Assembly: GCA_027943745.1 (NCBI GenBank)
Contig: AP025763.1
Coordinates: forward strand, 2,666,001 to 2,730,000
DNA: 64,000 bases
Origin: Neptuniibacter victor
Lineage (GTDB): Bacteria; Pseudomonadota; Gammaproteobacteria; Pseudomonadales; Balneatricaceae
Reading direction: 5' to 3'
The notes beneath the pieces are model-generated. The model saw only the letters and a list, made by a program, of their open reading frames with translations, had not been told where the DNA came from and searched no databases. The first letter of the stretch is position 1. Each line of letters starts with the position of its first letter. Both the position numbers and the translations under genes were made by a program. This document shows positions 39,241-49,819 of the stretch, in pieces.

Positions 39241-39929
39241 GTCTATCCTCACTTCAAGTATTACTCGTTGAAGATGACAGAGATCTTGCCGCATCGGTTG
39301 CTGATTATCTTCACTTAGAACAGATCATCGTAGATCACGCTTATAACGGTCAATCTGGTTTCAATCTTGCGAATCAAAATCGCTATGATGTCATTCTGCT
39401 CGATCTAATGCTGCCTAGAATGGATGGTTTAACTGTCTGCGAACAGTTACGGAGTTCAGGTGTTGATACCCCTGTATTAATGCTTACCGCACGTGATGCG
39501 TTAGACGACAAAGTCGCAGGCTTTCGAGCGGGCACAGATGACTATCTGGTTAAACCATTTGCAATGGAAGAACTTATCGTACGTATCCACGCTTTGGCAA
39601 AACGTCGCAGCGGGCAGGTAAAAAAACTGAGTGTTGCTGACTTGCAAGTTGATCTAGATAGTCGCACTGTAATCCGCGCAGAACAGATAATAAAACTAAC
39701 CCCCAGCGGATGGACCATCCTTGAGACATTGATGCGTGCCAGCCCCAAAGTCGTGTCACGTAAACAGTTAGAAGATGCACTTTGGCCTGATGAACTTCCT
39801 GACAGTAATAGTTTAAAAGTTCATATGTACCATGTTAGACAACAAATCGATAAACCGTTTAAACAACCTTTAATTCATACTATTCAAAACCAAGGGTTTG
39901 TGATCAAAGCGGATGAAATAAAAGCATGA
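39237..39929 (+). CDS. OmpR-family response regulator of the efflux operon
   Basis: This 230-residue regulator has a receiver domain with phosphoacceptor Asp in ILLDLMLPRMDG, LTARD and KPF motifs. The winged-helix DNA-binding domain is at about 125-228 (LTPSGWTILETLMR, LKVHMYHVRQQIDKP). It overlaps the pump gene by 4 bp and its kinase by 4 bp. It probably controls the efflux operon itself. Confidence 0.93.
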   Translation: MSLSSLQVLLVEDDRDLAASVADYLHLEQIIVDHAYNGQSGFNLANQNRYDVILLDLMLPRMDGLTVCEQLRSSGVDTPVLMLTARDALDDKVAGFRAGTDDYLVKPFAMEELIVRIHALAKRRSGQVKKLSVADLQVDLDSRTVIRAEQIIKLTPSGWTILETLMRASPKVVSRKQLEDALWPDELPDSNSLKVHMYHVRQQIDKPFKQPLIHTIQNQGFVIKADEIKA

Positions 39930-41266
39930 ATAAGAGCAAGCAACGCAGTATGCGGCATGAGCTAAGCCGCTATATTCTTAGTTTATCGGCAGGCACCGCG
40001 ATTGCCATTTTTGTAACGTTGAACACCTATTTTGAACGCGGTCTAGACAGTGCCGCACAAAGTACAATGTTGATGGAAGCACGTTCATTTGAAATTGAGT
40101 ATCTTAAGGACAAAAACACCCCCCTGCCCTCCAGCTACAATATGCTTTTTTTCATCGACAACTGGGACAAGGCACCTGCATTTTACCGACAAACAATCCC
40201 CATTAATGAACTCGAAGTTGGCCAGTTCACAGATGCTGAATACACCCCTAATGGAGAAGAGGAGTGGAAGGACTCACGTTACTTAATCACCTATTGGCAT
40301 AAGCTACCAGACCAGAGAGATCTGTTCCTCGTCACTGATTTTAAAGCTAATTTGCTCACGGAAGAGGAACAGCACGCCTTCGATAATATGTTCGTAAGAA
40401 TATTCTATTTCATCGGTAGTTTTCTGGCTTTAATGTTGTTTGCCGTATGGTTCTATAATCGACGAATAAACAAGCATACCCAACACCTTTCACTTTGGGC
40501 GGAAAGCATCACCTTAGACAACATACAAAACGCTCCACCAAATTTTCGCTATAAAGAACTCAATGATATAGCCCAGCAGCTGCAACTATCTTATGAGAAA
40601 AATGCCGATCTACTTGATAGAGAACATCAGTTTCTCCGTCATGCCAGTCACGAACTACGCACCCCTATAGCGATCACCAAAGCAAATTTGGAATTGCTAA
40701 ATAAAGTTGGTATCCCAACATCACTTGCGCCATCTTTTGAGCGTATTTCACGTGCCAACAATAATATGCAACAACTCACTGAAACACTTTTGTGGCTAAG
40801 CAGAGACACCGCTGTCACACCGAATATTAAAGCAATTGATTTAAGCGCTTTATGCGAAGAGACACTCGAAGAGCTGGCCTATTTATTGGAAGGAAAGGAG
40901 GTGCAATTAGTAAGGGACTTCGCGTTGACACAAGAGCAAATACCGCTACCTGAAACCCCTTTGAAAATAGTCCTCAGCAATCTAATTCGGAATGCATTCC
41001 AATACACTTATGAGGGTAAGATCAGTATCTCACTGAGTGATAAAACACTGATTATTGAAAACATTGATCATGGTACCCAAGCATACGATACCGATAACAG
41101 CTTCGGGCTAGGGCTCATGTTGGTTAAAAAGATATGCGAACGACTGCAATGGGAACTGACACTGCATTTTGGCGAGCTCGGGGTTAAAGCAACCTTAACT
41201 CTACCCATAACTAAAACAGGTAAATCGGGTGATACGGCCTCGTTACCGGAAAATCAACGACCGTAA
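39926..41266 (+). CDS. Sensor histidine kinase of the efflux operon
   Basis: This 446-residue membrane kinase has TM1 at about 14-34, a periplasmic sensor of about 110 residues and TM2 near 155-172. The dimerisation helix has HASHELRTPIA, and the ATPase domain has NLIRNAFQYT and FGLGLMLVKKIC. The usual D-box DxGxG is weak: the equivalent reads ENIDHGTQAYD. It ends 13 bp inside the opposite-strand tag gene. The stimulus is unknown. Confidence 0.92.
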   Translation: MNKSKQRSMRHELSRYILSLSAGTAIAIFVTLNTYFERGLDSAAQSTMLMEARSFEIEYLKDKNTPLPSSYNMLFFIDNWDKAPAFYRQTIPINELEVGQFTDAEYTPNGEEEWKDSRYLITYWHKLPDQRDLFLVTDFKANLLTEEEQHAFDNMFVRIFYFIGSFLALMLFAVWFYNRRINKHTQHLSLWAESITLDNIQNAPPNFRYKELNDIAQQLQLSYEKNADLLDREHQFLRHASHELRTPIAITKANLELLNKVGIPTSLAPSFERISRANNNMQQLTETLLWLSRDTAVTPNIKAIDLSALCEETLEELAYLLEGKEVQLVRDFALTQEQIPLPETPLKIVLSNLIRNAFQYTYEGKISISLSDKTLIIENIDHGTQAYDTDNSFGLGLMLVKKICERLQWELTLHFGELGVKATLTLPITKTGKSGDTASLPENQRP

Positions 41267-41835
41267 CACCAGCATTCCGTCAGATGATCGTTGACCATTC
41301 CAACGGCCTGCATGTAAGCATAAATGATAGTCGATCCAACAAATGACATGCCCCGCTTTTTCAGATCTTTAGAGAGCGCATCACTCACCTCTGTCGTAAC
41401 AGGCACATCAGAGAAGGTTTCCCAATGGTTAACCACAGGGGCATGGTTTACATACGCCCAAAGATAAGCATCAAAAGAACCGAACTCTTGCTGTATTTCG
41501 ATAAAAACACGGGCATTTTTTCGCGCTGAGTAGATCTTTAATTTATTGCGAATAATCGCAGCGTTCTCTCGAAGCGCCTCTAATTCAGTATCGGGCATCG
41601 CCGCTACTTTCCCCACCTCAAACTGATAAAAAGCGTTTCGATAGCCATCACGTTTTTTTAAGACGGTTTCCCAGCTCAAACCCGCTTGCGCACCTTCAAG
41701 GATCAACATTTCAAACAGTTCACGATCATCATGAACAGGTATCCCCCACTCGTTATCATGGTAGTCCGCGTAATACTCCTGCCCCGGTTTATTGCCAAAA
41801 CAACGTTTCTTACCATCAACACTCGATACAATCAT
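41254..41835 (-). CDS. tag: Tag, DNA-3-methyladenine glycosylase I
   Basis: This 193-residue base-excision glycosylase removes 3-methyladenine from DNA. Family landmarks are YHDNEWGIPVHDDRELFEMLILEGAQAGLSW, the helix-hairpin-helix region and the zinc ligands Cys near the start (RCFG) and HLTECWC at the end. Length is normal. Its 3' end overlaps the convergent histidine kinase by 13 bp. Confidence 0.95.
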   Translation of the reverse strand: MIVSSVDGKKRCFGNKPGQEYYADYHDNEWGIPVHDDRELFEMLILEGAQAGLSWETVLKKRDGYRNAFYQFEVGKVAAMPDTELEALRENAAIIRNKLKIYSARKNARVFIEIQQEFGSFDAYLWAYVNHAPVVNHWETFSDVPVTTEVSDALSKDLKKRGMSFVGSTIIYAYMQAVGMVNDHLTECWCYGR

Positions 41836-41974
41836 CGCGAACTCGCTATCTACGAGAGGCCAGCAAAGCGCAACCTCATTAATTAATCCTGGAAAGTAGC
41901 CTTATCTCTAGCAAACAAAGAGTAAAATAGCTCAGAACAGAGATAGTTAACTACATTTTATCGTGACGTTGAGA

Positions 41975-42862
41975 CTATTCTTCTACGTCTATACTTTTTA
42001 CACGCCGTTGATCGACTCTCCAACGAAAAAGTCCGTGCAGAAGCAAGGTTAAGATAACGACACTCCCCCCTTGTAAAGCGGCACTATTAGGCGGCTCATT
42101 TAACCATAACCATACCCAAAAAGGTCCCGCAGCGGTTTCCAACAACATCAGCATCCCGACCTCTGCAGCGGGAATTCGCATCGGCCCCAGCGTAATTAGG
42201 ATAAATGCGACGGGTACCACAAATAAACACAGCAACAACATGATAGGCCAATCGCTGCCCTGTAAAGAAAAAGGCTGTCCAACAACAGCACAAACAACCG
42301 CAATCATTAAGCCGGATAAAACGAGTGCTGGCGTCATATCTCGGTGGTTCACCGCCCTGTCATTCACAAACTTAGCTGACAGAGCCAAGCTACATATCAC
42401 CGCCAATAGGTCTCCTGTCATCTCTAAACCATTCCACGAGCCTAACAAAACCCAAACGATCGCTAATATCGAAACAACAATCGCTGCCCAAGTAATTGGC
42501 GGCGACCTCTCACCCAAAAACACCTGAGCCATCAAGGCTGCGAATAAAGGTTGAGCACTAATAATCACTAGGACATTGGCGACAGAAGTTAGGTTTATCG
42601 CACACACAAAACAAAAGGCGCTCACCGCAAAAAGAAGAGCAGAACGGACATAAGCAGGATCAATACTTAGCAATGGCACTGTAGGCTTTGTCATTCGACA
42701 CCAGAATGCAACCACAGCACTTAACAACAACCCACGCCAAAAAAGTAGATCAAACGAATGCGCTTCGATTAACCGAATTAACAGCGCATCAAAGCTTAGA
42801 ACAATGACACCTAAAGCCGTTAACAAAAAACCTTTCATATACTCTGACTGCATGTTTATCAC
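41975..42862 (-). CDS. EamA/DMT-superfamily transporter
   Basis: This is a 295-residue inner-membrane protein with ten predicted hydrophobic segments arranged as two EamA repeats (SFDLLFWRGLLLSAVVAF in the first; MRIPAAEVGMLMLLETAAGPFWVWLW in the second). The transported substrate cannot be inferred. The start may instead be the Met four or nine residues in. It is a single-gene unit. Confidence 0.88.
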   Translation of the reverse strand: MINMQSEYMKGFLLTALGVIVLSFDALLIRLIEAHSFDLLFWRGLLLSAVVAFWCRMTKPTVPLLSIDPAYVRSALLFAVSAFCFVCAINLTSVANVLVIISAQPLFAALMAQVFLGERSPPITWAAIVVSILAIVWVLLGSWNGLEMTGDLLAVICSLALSAKFVNDRAVNHRDMTPALVLSGLMIAVVCAVVGQPFSLQGSDWPIMLLLCLFVVPVAFILITLGPMRIPAAEVGMLMLLETAAGPFWVWLWLNEPPNSAALQGGSVVILTLLLHGLFRWRVDQRRVKSIDVEE

Positions 42863-42957
42863 TTCATAAAAAGGCTATTTGGTCTATTGAGGAATCGGTG
42901 CAACCGTTGTTCACTTAATCCTGTTTTACTTAATAGGCCCGTCTAGGTAGGGCATGT

Positions 42958-45900
42958 TTAGCGCATAAGAGTTGCGGCTTGCTGCACCTGATTACGTCCC
43001 ATCTTTTTCGCTCTGTACAAAGCGATATCTGCTTCGCGCAACAACTCTTCTGCACCACAATCCATACTTGGAATCACTGTTGCCGTCCCTGCGCTGACGG
43101 TGACAACGCTGCTGGCTGATGAATGAGCATGTTCAATGGCAAGCATCTCGACCGCATGACGAACTTTCTCACTGATAATCGCAGCATCCTGACTATGCGT
43201 ATCGGGGAGGATTAACATAAACTCCTCTCCACCATAGCGTGCCACCATATCACCAGGTTTCAAGAGATTTTGCTCAACTACTTTGGCGACCGAAATCAAA
43301 CAATCATCCCCACTTTGATGTCCATAGTTATCATTAAAGGTTTTAAAATGATCGACATCCAACATCACCAAAGAAAGCGCTTTACCCTCCCGGCGAAGTC
43401 GTCCCCATACCTCAGCTAAATAGGTATCACCCCGGCGTCTATTCGCTACGCCCGTCAATCCATCTCGATCAGCAAGTCCCTGTAGCTCTTCATTCAATTG
43501 CTTCAAACGAGCCGTTCGCTCAGCAACTTTATCTTCTAAGGTACGTGAGTGCTCCTGCACTTGTTCATACAAACGAGCATTCTCAATAGCAACCGATGCC
43601 TGCGCTGCTAATAACCTAATGACCTCAACCCGCTCGTTAGTAAAAACACCAGTTGCTAGGTTGTTTTCCATATAAAGAACACCTTCAAAGCGCTCACGTT
43701 GAACTGGAACGCACAGCACCGATGATGGAGAACAGGTTTGGATATAAGGGTCACGGAGGAAAGATTTATCCTCAGAGGCATTGTGCAACACTATCGCTTC
43801 ACCACTATGCAATACATGGCTTAACAGAGTCACCGGAAGGGCGATCGCTTTGCCGTCTGACGAATGGACAAAGGAGTGGTTTGGCAATGAGCAGCCGAGC
43901 GCTTGTTTAGGAAGCGTTACCGCAGCTTCAATCCTCATCTCACTATCACGCTTAACCACAAAACAACCCCATTGCGCCCCAGCATTTTCTAACAGTATAT
44001 CGATAGTCGTACTGAGTAACGTTTCCAGCTGGATCTCTTGCGAAATATCACGTGATGCCTTCATGATAGAAGCAAGATCAAGCGCGGCTCCAGTGGTCTC
44101 CCCTGAAAGAGCATACCTATCTGCGGTACTTCTACGTAGAAAGAAGAATTCCTGCTCAAGTATTTGTACCTTTCGATGAGCTCCCCAACGATCAAAAATT
44201 CGATGGGCTGCATGCAGATAGCCCTCAGCGGAGCGTCTTCGCCCCAAAGCAATAAGGAAGCGCGCAGCACGCTCACAAGCAGTCGCTTCATCACGCAAGA
44301 ATCTACTCTCTCTTGCTGCATCAATGGCCGCATCATAAAGCATTAACGCACTATCATAAGCCTTATCTAAAACACTAAGTTCCGCCTGCATCAAAAGCTG
44401 TAGGTGATGGAAATTTTCAATACAATTCTCAGCTAGACCCTGCATATGCAGCAGATCTGTTTCCAAACGCTCACGAATACGAGCTTGTTCATCAACTTCC
44501 ATATCTGGAAAATGAGTCGCATAAGTGAGAAAAGAAACAATATAAAACCGCACCAGCTGCGGAAGTGACATGGACGACCGAATCATTTGATCTTGGGCCT
44601 TCACAAACGTTAAGGCACTATCATAGTTTCCATGAATAAAACATATTTCAGCACTGTAGATTTGATAGTTAGCAATGCCCGTCTTAAATTGACGGTCCCG
44701 CATGCCTGCCAGACATTTTTGCTCATCAAAACCTGCATCACTTAACGTAAATGGGGTATCAGTTAAGCCAAGCAGATTACGCTGAAGCTGCAAGAATAAG
44801 GTGCCGGAATCCAAGGAGTCCTGGTATGCACACTCTTGAACAATCTTTAATTTTTCTGCATGTAAACGGTAGGCCTCATCTAGATCAAGTGAAGGGTCCC
44901 AAATAACGTAGTCCTGTGCACTGTAGGCAAGGTAGAGGAGATCCCCTGACTGGTAACCCGCCTCAATACCTCGACGAAACAAAGGCGTCAACGTTGACCA
45001 ATGATTACTCCAGTGATGCACAAACATCGCATAGACATAGATAACCCGAGCTCTTAATGTCAGATCATCAAGTCGCTCATTAATCGCTAAACCGACCTTG
45101 CCATATTGATAACCCTCTTTAGGCTCATCAAGTTCACCGCAAAGCAACATACCATAAGCGGCATAAGCAAATGCAGATTCAGGACAGTTACCATGGCGAA
45201 GTGAAAGATTAACGGCCTTTAAAATAAGATAGGGGAACAGATGCCCACTGCCTGACAAAAAGGTGGCCGGAAAGATCTCCATCATCAAACGCAGAGCCGT
45301 TAAAACCGCTTCGTCCCTGACTAAAGGAGCGTCCACCAGCTCTTCAACGCTTCGCCCACACAAGTTCATCTCAACAAGACGGCGCTCCTCTAACACATCG
45401 GCCTCGGTTGGATTCTCGGTAAACCCTATGCCGAGGGCATCCAACCCCTGTATGGCAGATAGGATTGATTCATCCATTTTACCCAGTGTGGCATATTGCC
45501 TAGTTCGCGTAGCGAGAATATCACCATGTTCCAGATCCGTCTGTGCATGGAGGAGCATCACCTCTATCCACTCGTCAGCTTGCTCCGTTCGCATGGTTAG
45601 GTAAGCGCACTGCTGTAACTCCGCGGCCAAGGTTCGCATTAACTTAGGGGTTGTCCGCCAAGGTTCATTTGATAATAGTTCAAGTGCTATCTGCAAATAA
45701 TCAAAGGCCGTATCGTAAGCAGACGAGTGCCTGGCCCGAATCGCCGTACGTATATTAAGTTCTGAAAGGGATATACGTTCAGCCTCTGATTCGATCAATG
45801 AACGTCCCGCATTAAGGTGCTCAACAATATCGGTTAAATGCTCATCCGCGATTAATTCACCTGCGTGCTGTAACAACAATCGCCCGACCGAGAGATGCAT

Positions 45901-48024
45901 ATCTTCAAGCCGACTTTCATCTATCAAAGCATAAGCCGCTTGCTGTACTCGGTCATGCTGAAAACGATATACCGGATTAAAGCCTAACCACTCAGAACCA
46001 TCTCCTACCAAGCGATAATCACTGTCCAATGGAACAATAGTATGTAGCTTTAAAGCAGGCATTAATGCCACGGCCGTTTCAACCGCACTGTGCTCATAAA
46101 TTGAAGCCAAGGTTTTAAGGTCAAACGTACTGCCAATACAAGCCGCTAACTGTAAAACACTCTGCGTTGAGGGCGCTAGCTGGCGCAAATTATCGACCAT
46201 AAACTCGACAACATTTTGGCTGACTTGGGACCACCGCGCGATATCTAAATCCCAATCCCAACGCCCCGTTATTTTATTAAGTGTGATCGCTTCTTCTTGA
46301 TATAACTGCCGCAACAGCTCATTAATAAAGAAAGGGTTACCTTGTGTCTTATGAAAAAGCATATCACTTAGGCTATACGCTTCAGCCTGCTCGCAACATA
46401 AGGTATCAGCGACTAACGCCCTTACAGAGATCTTATCGAGTGGAGCCAAAGGTAACTGGCAAATATTTTTCTGCGTTTCTAGATCATCGAGCAGCAAGCG
46501 TAATGGGTGACCAGCGCCAACCTCATTACTACGATAAGAACCAATGAGTAATAGATGGCTCATCTCTCGATAAGTCACTATACGCTTTAGCAGAGCTAAC
46601 GTTGGGGCATCGCTCCACTGAAGATCATCCAACAATAACACCACGGGATGCCCCTCTCCTGCAAAAGCACCTAAAAAGGCAGTCAATAAAATCTGCAGCC
46701 GGTTACGCTCTTCCGCTGGCGGGAGTTTCGCAACATCCGGTTGGGGACCGATAATGAGTTCCAGTTCAGGGACCAGCTCAACAACCAAACGCGCATTGGG
46801 ATGTAAGACATCCTGTAGTCTCTGCTTCCACTGTATTAATCGCGTTTCAGGTTCAGCCAGCACTTGATGCACCAGACCTTTATAAGCTGAGGCCAACGCA
46901 GTAAAAGCCTCTCCTTGCTGAAATTGCTCAAATTTGCCTTGAACCAGAAACCCCCGTTCGCGCACAAGCGGCCTATCAATCTCATTAACCAGCGCTGACT
47001 TCCCTACCCCGGAATGCCCATGAACTAAGCAAACTTCGGTACGTCCAACCACTGCGCCTTCAAACAATTCAACTAATTGCGCTAGCTCATTCTCACGCCC
47101 ATAGAGATGCTGGGAGACCAGAAATTTTTGCACTACATCTTTTTCGCCCAAGGGAAACGCAGCAATCGTTTTACCCGCGTCAAGCAACGTAGCGCATTGC
47201 TCCAAATCGTAGATGATACCCTCTGTACTTTGATAGCGATCTTCTGGCTCTTTAGACAATAACTTAAGAATAATATCTGACACCGCCTTAGGCAGGTCAG
47301 GTGAAAGATCAAGGGGAGATGGCGGTAAACGGCTAATGTGACTATGAACCCACTCCAGTACGTTATCGGCGAGGAAAGGGCATCTACCCGTTAATAGTTC
47401 AAAAAGCAGCACCCCAAGCGAGTAATAATCTGAGCGGTAATCAAGATCACGGTTCATACGCCCCGTCTGTTCAGGGGAGATGTAGGGCAAAGGCCCCTCT
47501 AAGCACCGGGAGGCCCGGACAGCTTGCCGCTCTTGATCAAGTTCTGACGCGATTCCAAAACCTGAAAGCGATACCGCTGAAGTCGCCGTATCAAATAATA
47601 TATGCTCCGGCATCAGGGATTTATGCACTACATTTTGAGCATGGATACCCGCTAAAGCACTCGCAACCCGGAGGCCTATATCAAGTACTTCAGCCAACGA
47701 AAAGCACTTTTCACCCAGACGAGTAGTAATGGTTTTGAGTGTGTTCTGAACAAGTTCGCCAACCAGTGCGAGATTACCACTACCAAAAGGCAATACCGCA
47801 TGTACTTTTCGCACGCCTTCGATGTGGTTTAAACGTTGGCCGATCTCTCCTTCCCGACGAAGAGCGGCTATCTGCTGCCGATCCGGATACTCAGTATCCA
47901 GCGTTTCAATGCTAACCGGATAACCATCAGATAAACGGCGGGCACTAAACACCACCCGTCCATCCGTTCGCCATAAGACCGCACCCGTTTCATAGCCCGG
48001 TAACATCAAATTATGCGCCTGCAC
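42958..48024 (-). CDS. Pseudokinase-AAA ATPase-TPR-GAF-GGDEF multidomain signalling protein
   Basis: This very large protein (1688 aa) begins with a Ser/Thr-kinase-like domain (about 10-275). An AAA/NACHT-type ATPase follows with GHSGVGKS (336-343) and LLLDDLQWSD. Then come a long helical repeat region (about 700-1290), a GAF domain (about 1330-1480), a coiled coil, and a C-terminal GGDEF with RYGGEEF. The kinase part has lost key residues: HKS in place of HKD (134-136), His141 in place of Asn, GFG (155-157) for DFG and Glu40 at the VAIK lysine. The GGDEF lacks the RxxD inhibitory site (KPGD instead). It is the last gene of a three-gene operon. Confidence 0.88.
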   Translation of the reverse strand: MQAHNLMLPGYETGAVLWRTDGRVVFSARRLSDGYPVSIETLDTEYPDRQQIAALRREGEIGQRLNHIEGVRKVHAVLPFGSGNLALVGELVQNTLKTITTRLGEKCFSLAEVLDIGLRVASALAGIHAQNVVHKSLMPEHILFDTATSAVSLSGFGIASELDQERQAVRASRCLEGPLPYISPEQTGRMNRDLDYRSDYYSLGVLLFELLTGRCPFLADNVLEWVHSHISRLPPSPLDLSPDLPKAVSDIILKLLSKEPEDRYQSTEGIIYDLEQCATLLDAGKTIAAFPLGEKDVVQKFLVSQHLYGRENELAQLVELFEGAVVGRTEVCLVHGHSGVGKSALVNEIDRPLVRERGFLVQGKFEQFQQGEAFTALASAYKGLVHQVLAEPETRLIQWKQRLQDVLHPNARLVVELVPELELIIGPQPDVAKLPPAEERNRLQILLTAFLGAFAGEGHPVVLLLDDLQWSDAPTLALLKRIVTYREMSHLLLIGSYRSNEVGAGHPLRLLLDDLETQKNICQLPLAPLDKISVRALVADTLCCEQAEAYSLSDMLFHKTQGNPFFINELLRQLYQEEAITLNKITGRWDWDLDIARWSQVSQNVVEFMVDNLRQLAPSTQSVLQLAACIGSTFDLKTLASIYEHSAVETAVALMPALKLHTIVPLDSDYRLVGDGSEWLGFNPVYRFQHDRVQQAAYALIDESRLEDMHLSVGRLLLQHAGELIADEHLTDIVEHLNAGRSLIESEAERISLSELNIRTAIRARHSSAYDTAFDYLQIALELLSNEPWRTTPKLMRTLAAELQQCAYLTMRTEQADEWIEVMLLHAQTDLEHGDILATRTRQYATLGKMDESILSAIQGLDALGIGFTENPTEADVLEERRLVEMNLCGRSVEELVDAPLVRDEAVLTALRLMMEIFPATFLSGSGHLFPYLILKAVNLSLRHGNCPESAFAYAAYGMLLCGELDEPKEGYQYGKVGLAINERLDDLTLRARVIYVYAMFVHHWSNHWSTLTPLFRRGIEAGYQSGDLLYLAYSAQDYVIWDPSLDLDEAYRLHAEKLKIVQECAYQDSLDSGTLFLQLQRNLLGLTDTPFTLSDAGFDEQKCLAGMRDRQFKTGIANYQIYSAEICFIHGNYDSALTFVKAQDQMIRSSMSLPQLVRFYIVSFLTYATHFPDMEVDEQARIRERLETDLLHMQGLAENCIENFHHLQLLMQAELSVLDKAYDSALMLYDAAIDAARESRFLRDEATACERAARFLIALGRRRSAEGYLHAAHRIFDRWGAHRKVQILEQEFFFLRRSTADRYALSGETTGAALDLASIMKASRDISQEIQLETLLSTTIDILLENAGAQWGCFVVKRDSEMRIEAAVTLPKQALGCSLPNHSFVHSSDGKAIALPVTLLSHVLHSGEAIVLHNASEDKSFLRDPYIQTCSPSSVLCVPVQRERFEGVLYMENNLATGVFTNERVEVIRLLAAQASVAIENARLYEQVQEHSRTLEDKVAERTARLKQLNEELQGLADRDGLTGVANRRRGDTYLAEVWGRLRREGKALSLVMLDVDHFKTFNDNYGHQSGDDCLISVAKVVEQNLLKPGDMVARYGGEEFMLILPDTHSQDAAIISEKVRHAVEMLAIEHAHSSASSVVTVSAGTATVIPSMDCGAEELLREADIALYRAKKMGRNQVQQAATLMR

Positions 48025-48047
48025 TCTACGTCCCTCAGCTAACCTGA

Positions 48048-48755
48048 CTAAACAGCAAATATACGCTGAAAAGTAGCGCTAAAATCGGTGGAGGCAGTAT
48101 CTTTTAAAGGCTCTCCATGACCACACAATGCATGCTTGAACGTTAATTGAGAGAGACGAGAGAAGTCTGCGCCAGAGGGCGTAGCCACCTGCGCCCATAC
48201 CGGCCCAATATTGGCGGGTGTAAAGAAATTCATCGATTCCATCAACGCTTTCGACGCATCAGAAAAATATTCATCAGGCTTAAGCCAATTCTGCAAAGCA
48301 TCACAAGCGATCAAAACACCGCCATCACGGTTTATATGTAAAATACCTTCCGGAATCGTTGTTGTATCAAAAGCAAAAAGGCTAGCATCAGTAATAGGCA
48401 AGTGATCAGAAGAGAGTATGCGTGCCGAACTATCCCCTTCCTCCATACCTGGCATCACCCAATATTCAGCATTATAGCGATCAACGTAAAAAGCATCGTC
48501 ACGTCCGTGTAGACAGCCAAGACGGATCACATCAGTCACTTGGCCTAGCTGATCTAACTCAGCCAACCCCTGCTCACTAAGCCGCACGGTATTGATAAGG
48601 ATTAAACGTTTCCCATCCCGAACCACCGTCATGTTTCGGCTAAACTCCCAATCCATCTCTTGTAAAACAGTTTCCATCGCACCACTAACGAAAAAGATAT
48701 CTGAAAAAACCTCTTTAATGGCACCATGCGCTAATGCTTGGGGGAACTGATCCAT
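48048..48755 (-). CDS. Metallo-beta-lactamase-fold (DUF4336-like) protein
   Basis: This 235-residue protein has the fold order of metallo-hydrolases but degenerate metal motifs. HGRDDAFYV is at the site of HxHxDH, DGGVLIACDALQNW is at the bridging Asp position and CGHGEPL supplies a final His. The reaction is unknown. It is spaced 23 bp before the pseudokinase gene and 10 bp after the cyclotransferase gene, so all three are likely co-transcribed. Confidence 0.7.
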   Translation of the reverse strand: MDQFPQALAHGAIKEVFSDIFFVSGAMETVLQEMDWEFSRNMTVVRDGKRLILINTVRLSEQGLAELDQLGQVTDVIRLGCLHGRDDAFYVDRYNAEYWVMPGMEEGDSSARILSSDHLPITDASLFAFDTTTIPEGILHINRDGGVLIACDALQNWLKPDEYFSDASKALMESMNFFTPANIGPVWAQVATPSGADFSRLSQLTFKHALCGHGEPLKDTASTDFSATFQRIFAV

Positions 48756-48765
48756 ACTCTATTCC

Positions 48766-49560
48766 TCAATCTTCGTTGTAATCAAAACGGCCGACATAAC
48801 GGTACTCACGAGCATATTCGTGTAGAAAACCATCCAGATATTGACGTTGAGCTTTATTGAAAAGGCCTCGTTTTACAACATCCATTGATTCGTTACTGTC
48901 ACTACTATCCATGCGTTTAAGATGGAACAATGTCATATCCCGACCACCGAAGAAACCCTTTAAATATTCATGAAGAGGTCTAGCAGCTGACATATCAAAA
49001 ACTGCGCCATCAAGCGCGGTATATAAAGGTTGCTGAGCTAAAGATGAGGCAGTAAATAAAGCATAATCCCCGTCAGGCGGAACAAAAGGGGGATAAACAT
49101 CTGGCTGATGAACCGGTTGCTGAATAAGTGTCTCAACGTAAGCAGGGTCTAAATCCGCACCTTTTGCCCCCTCAATAACGATATTCAGGTAACGGCGGCT
49201 CGGTAGACATCGATCATCAATAAATTCAGGCATCCCAATATAAGTGATTGCAGAGACAAGCTCACCACCTACGTCAACCTCAACGGTTATACGATCATAA
49301 CCGTGTCCGTATGCTTCCATAGCATCCAAAGGCGCTAATGCCTCGTCAGCACATTGGTAGAGGACACCCTGTACAGCATCATTAACATTATGCGTACATT
49401 CAATATTACCCACCCCTCCCTCTTGACGGAAAAAGTGCTGAACATTAAAACGTAAACACCATCCCTGTAATACCGCCGATTGAGAGGATATAGGCTCAAC
49501 ACCCTTCGCTCGCATAGAGGTGCTATTCATATTAGAGCCAAACCCAAAATACCAGAACAT
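48766..49560 (-). CDS. Gamma-glutamylcyclotransferase-like protein with C-terminal cytochrome-b5-like segment
   Basis: This 264-residue protein has an N-terminal GGCT fold (MFWYFGFGSNMNSTSM, about 1-115, with Glu in LDAMEAYGHGYDR). The C-terminal part (YTALDGAVFDMSAARPLHEYLKGFFGGRDMTLF) resembles a cytochrome b5-like haem/steroid-binding domain. I choose the ATG at 49560, preceded by GGAG; a longer start at 49596 is weaker. Enzyme activity is plausible but unproven. Confidence 0.75.
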   Translation of the reverse strand: MFWYFGFGSNMNSTSMRAKGVEPISSQSAVLQGWCLRFNVQHFFRQEGGVGNIECTHNVNDAVQGVLYQCADEALAPLDAMEAYGHGYDRITVEVDVGGELVSAITYIGMPEFIDDRCLPSRRYLNIVIEGAKGADLDPAYVETLIQQPVHQPDVYPPFVPPDGDYALFTASSLAQQPLYTALDGAVFDMSAARPLHEYLKGFFGGRDMTLFHLKRMDSSDSNESMDVVKRGLFNKAQRQYLDGFLHEYAREYRYVGRFDYNED

Positions 49561-49819
49561 GTCTATATGACTCCCTAACACAGCATAGAAAAACAACTGG
49601 TTTATTCACAGACAACAACCACTCTTACAATACAGGGATCATTTTTAGAATCAATTAGTTAGCACGCCGCACACCAGCACTATCCATTGCTAAAAATAGC
49701 CAACCGATGTTATGCCCCCATTTTAAGATGACATCACCATCTAAGCTCTCCTCTTAGACTGCTAACAATCAACCAAGAATAAAAAATAAAACCAACGAAT
49801 CATCTAAGAAGGTTATGTA

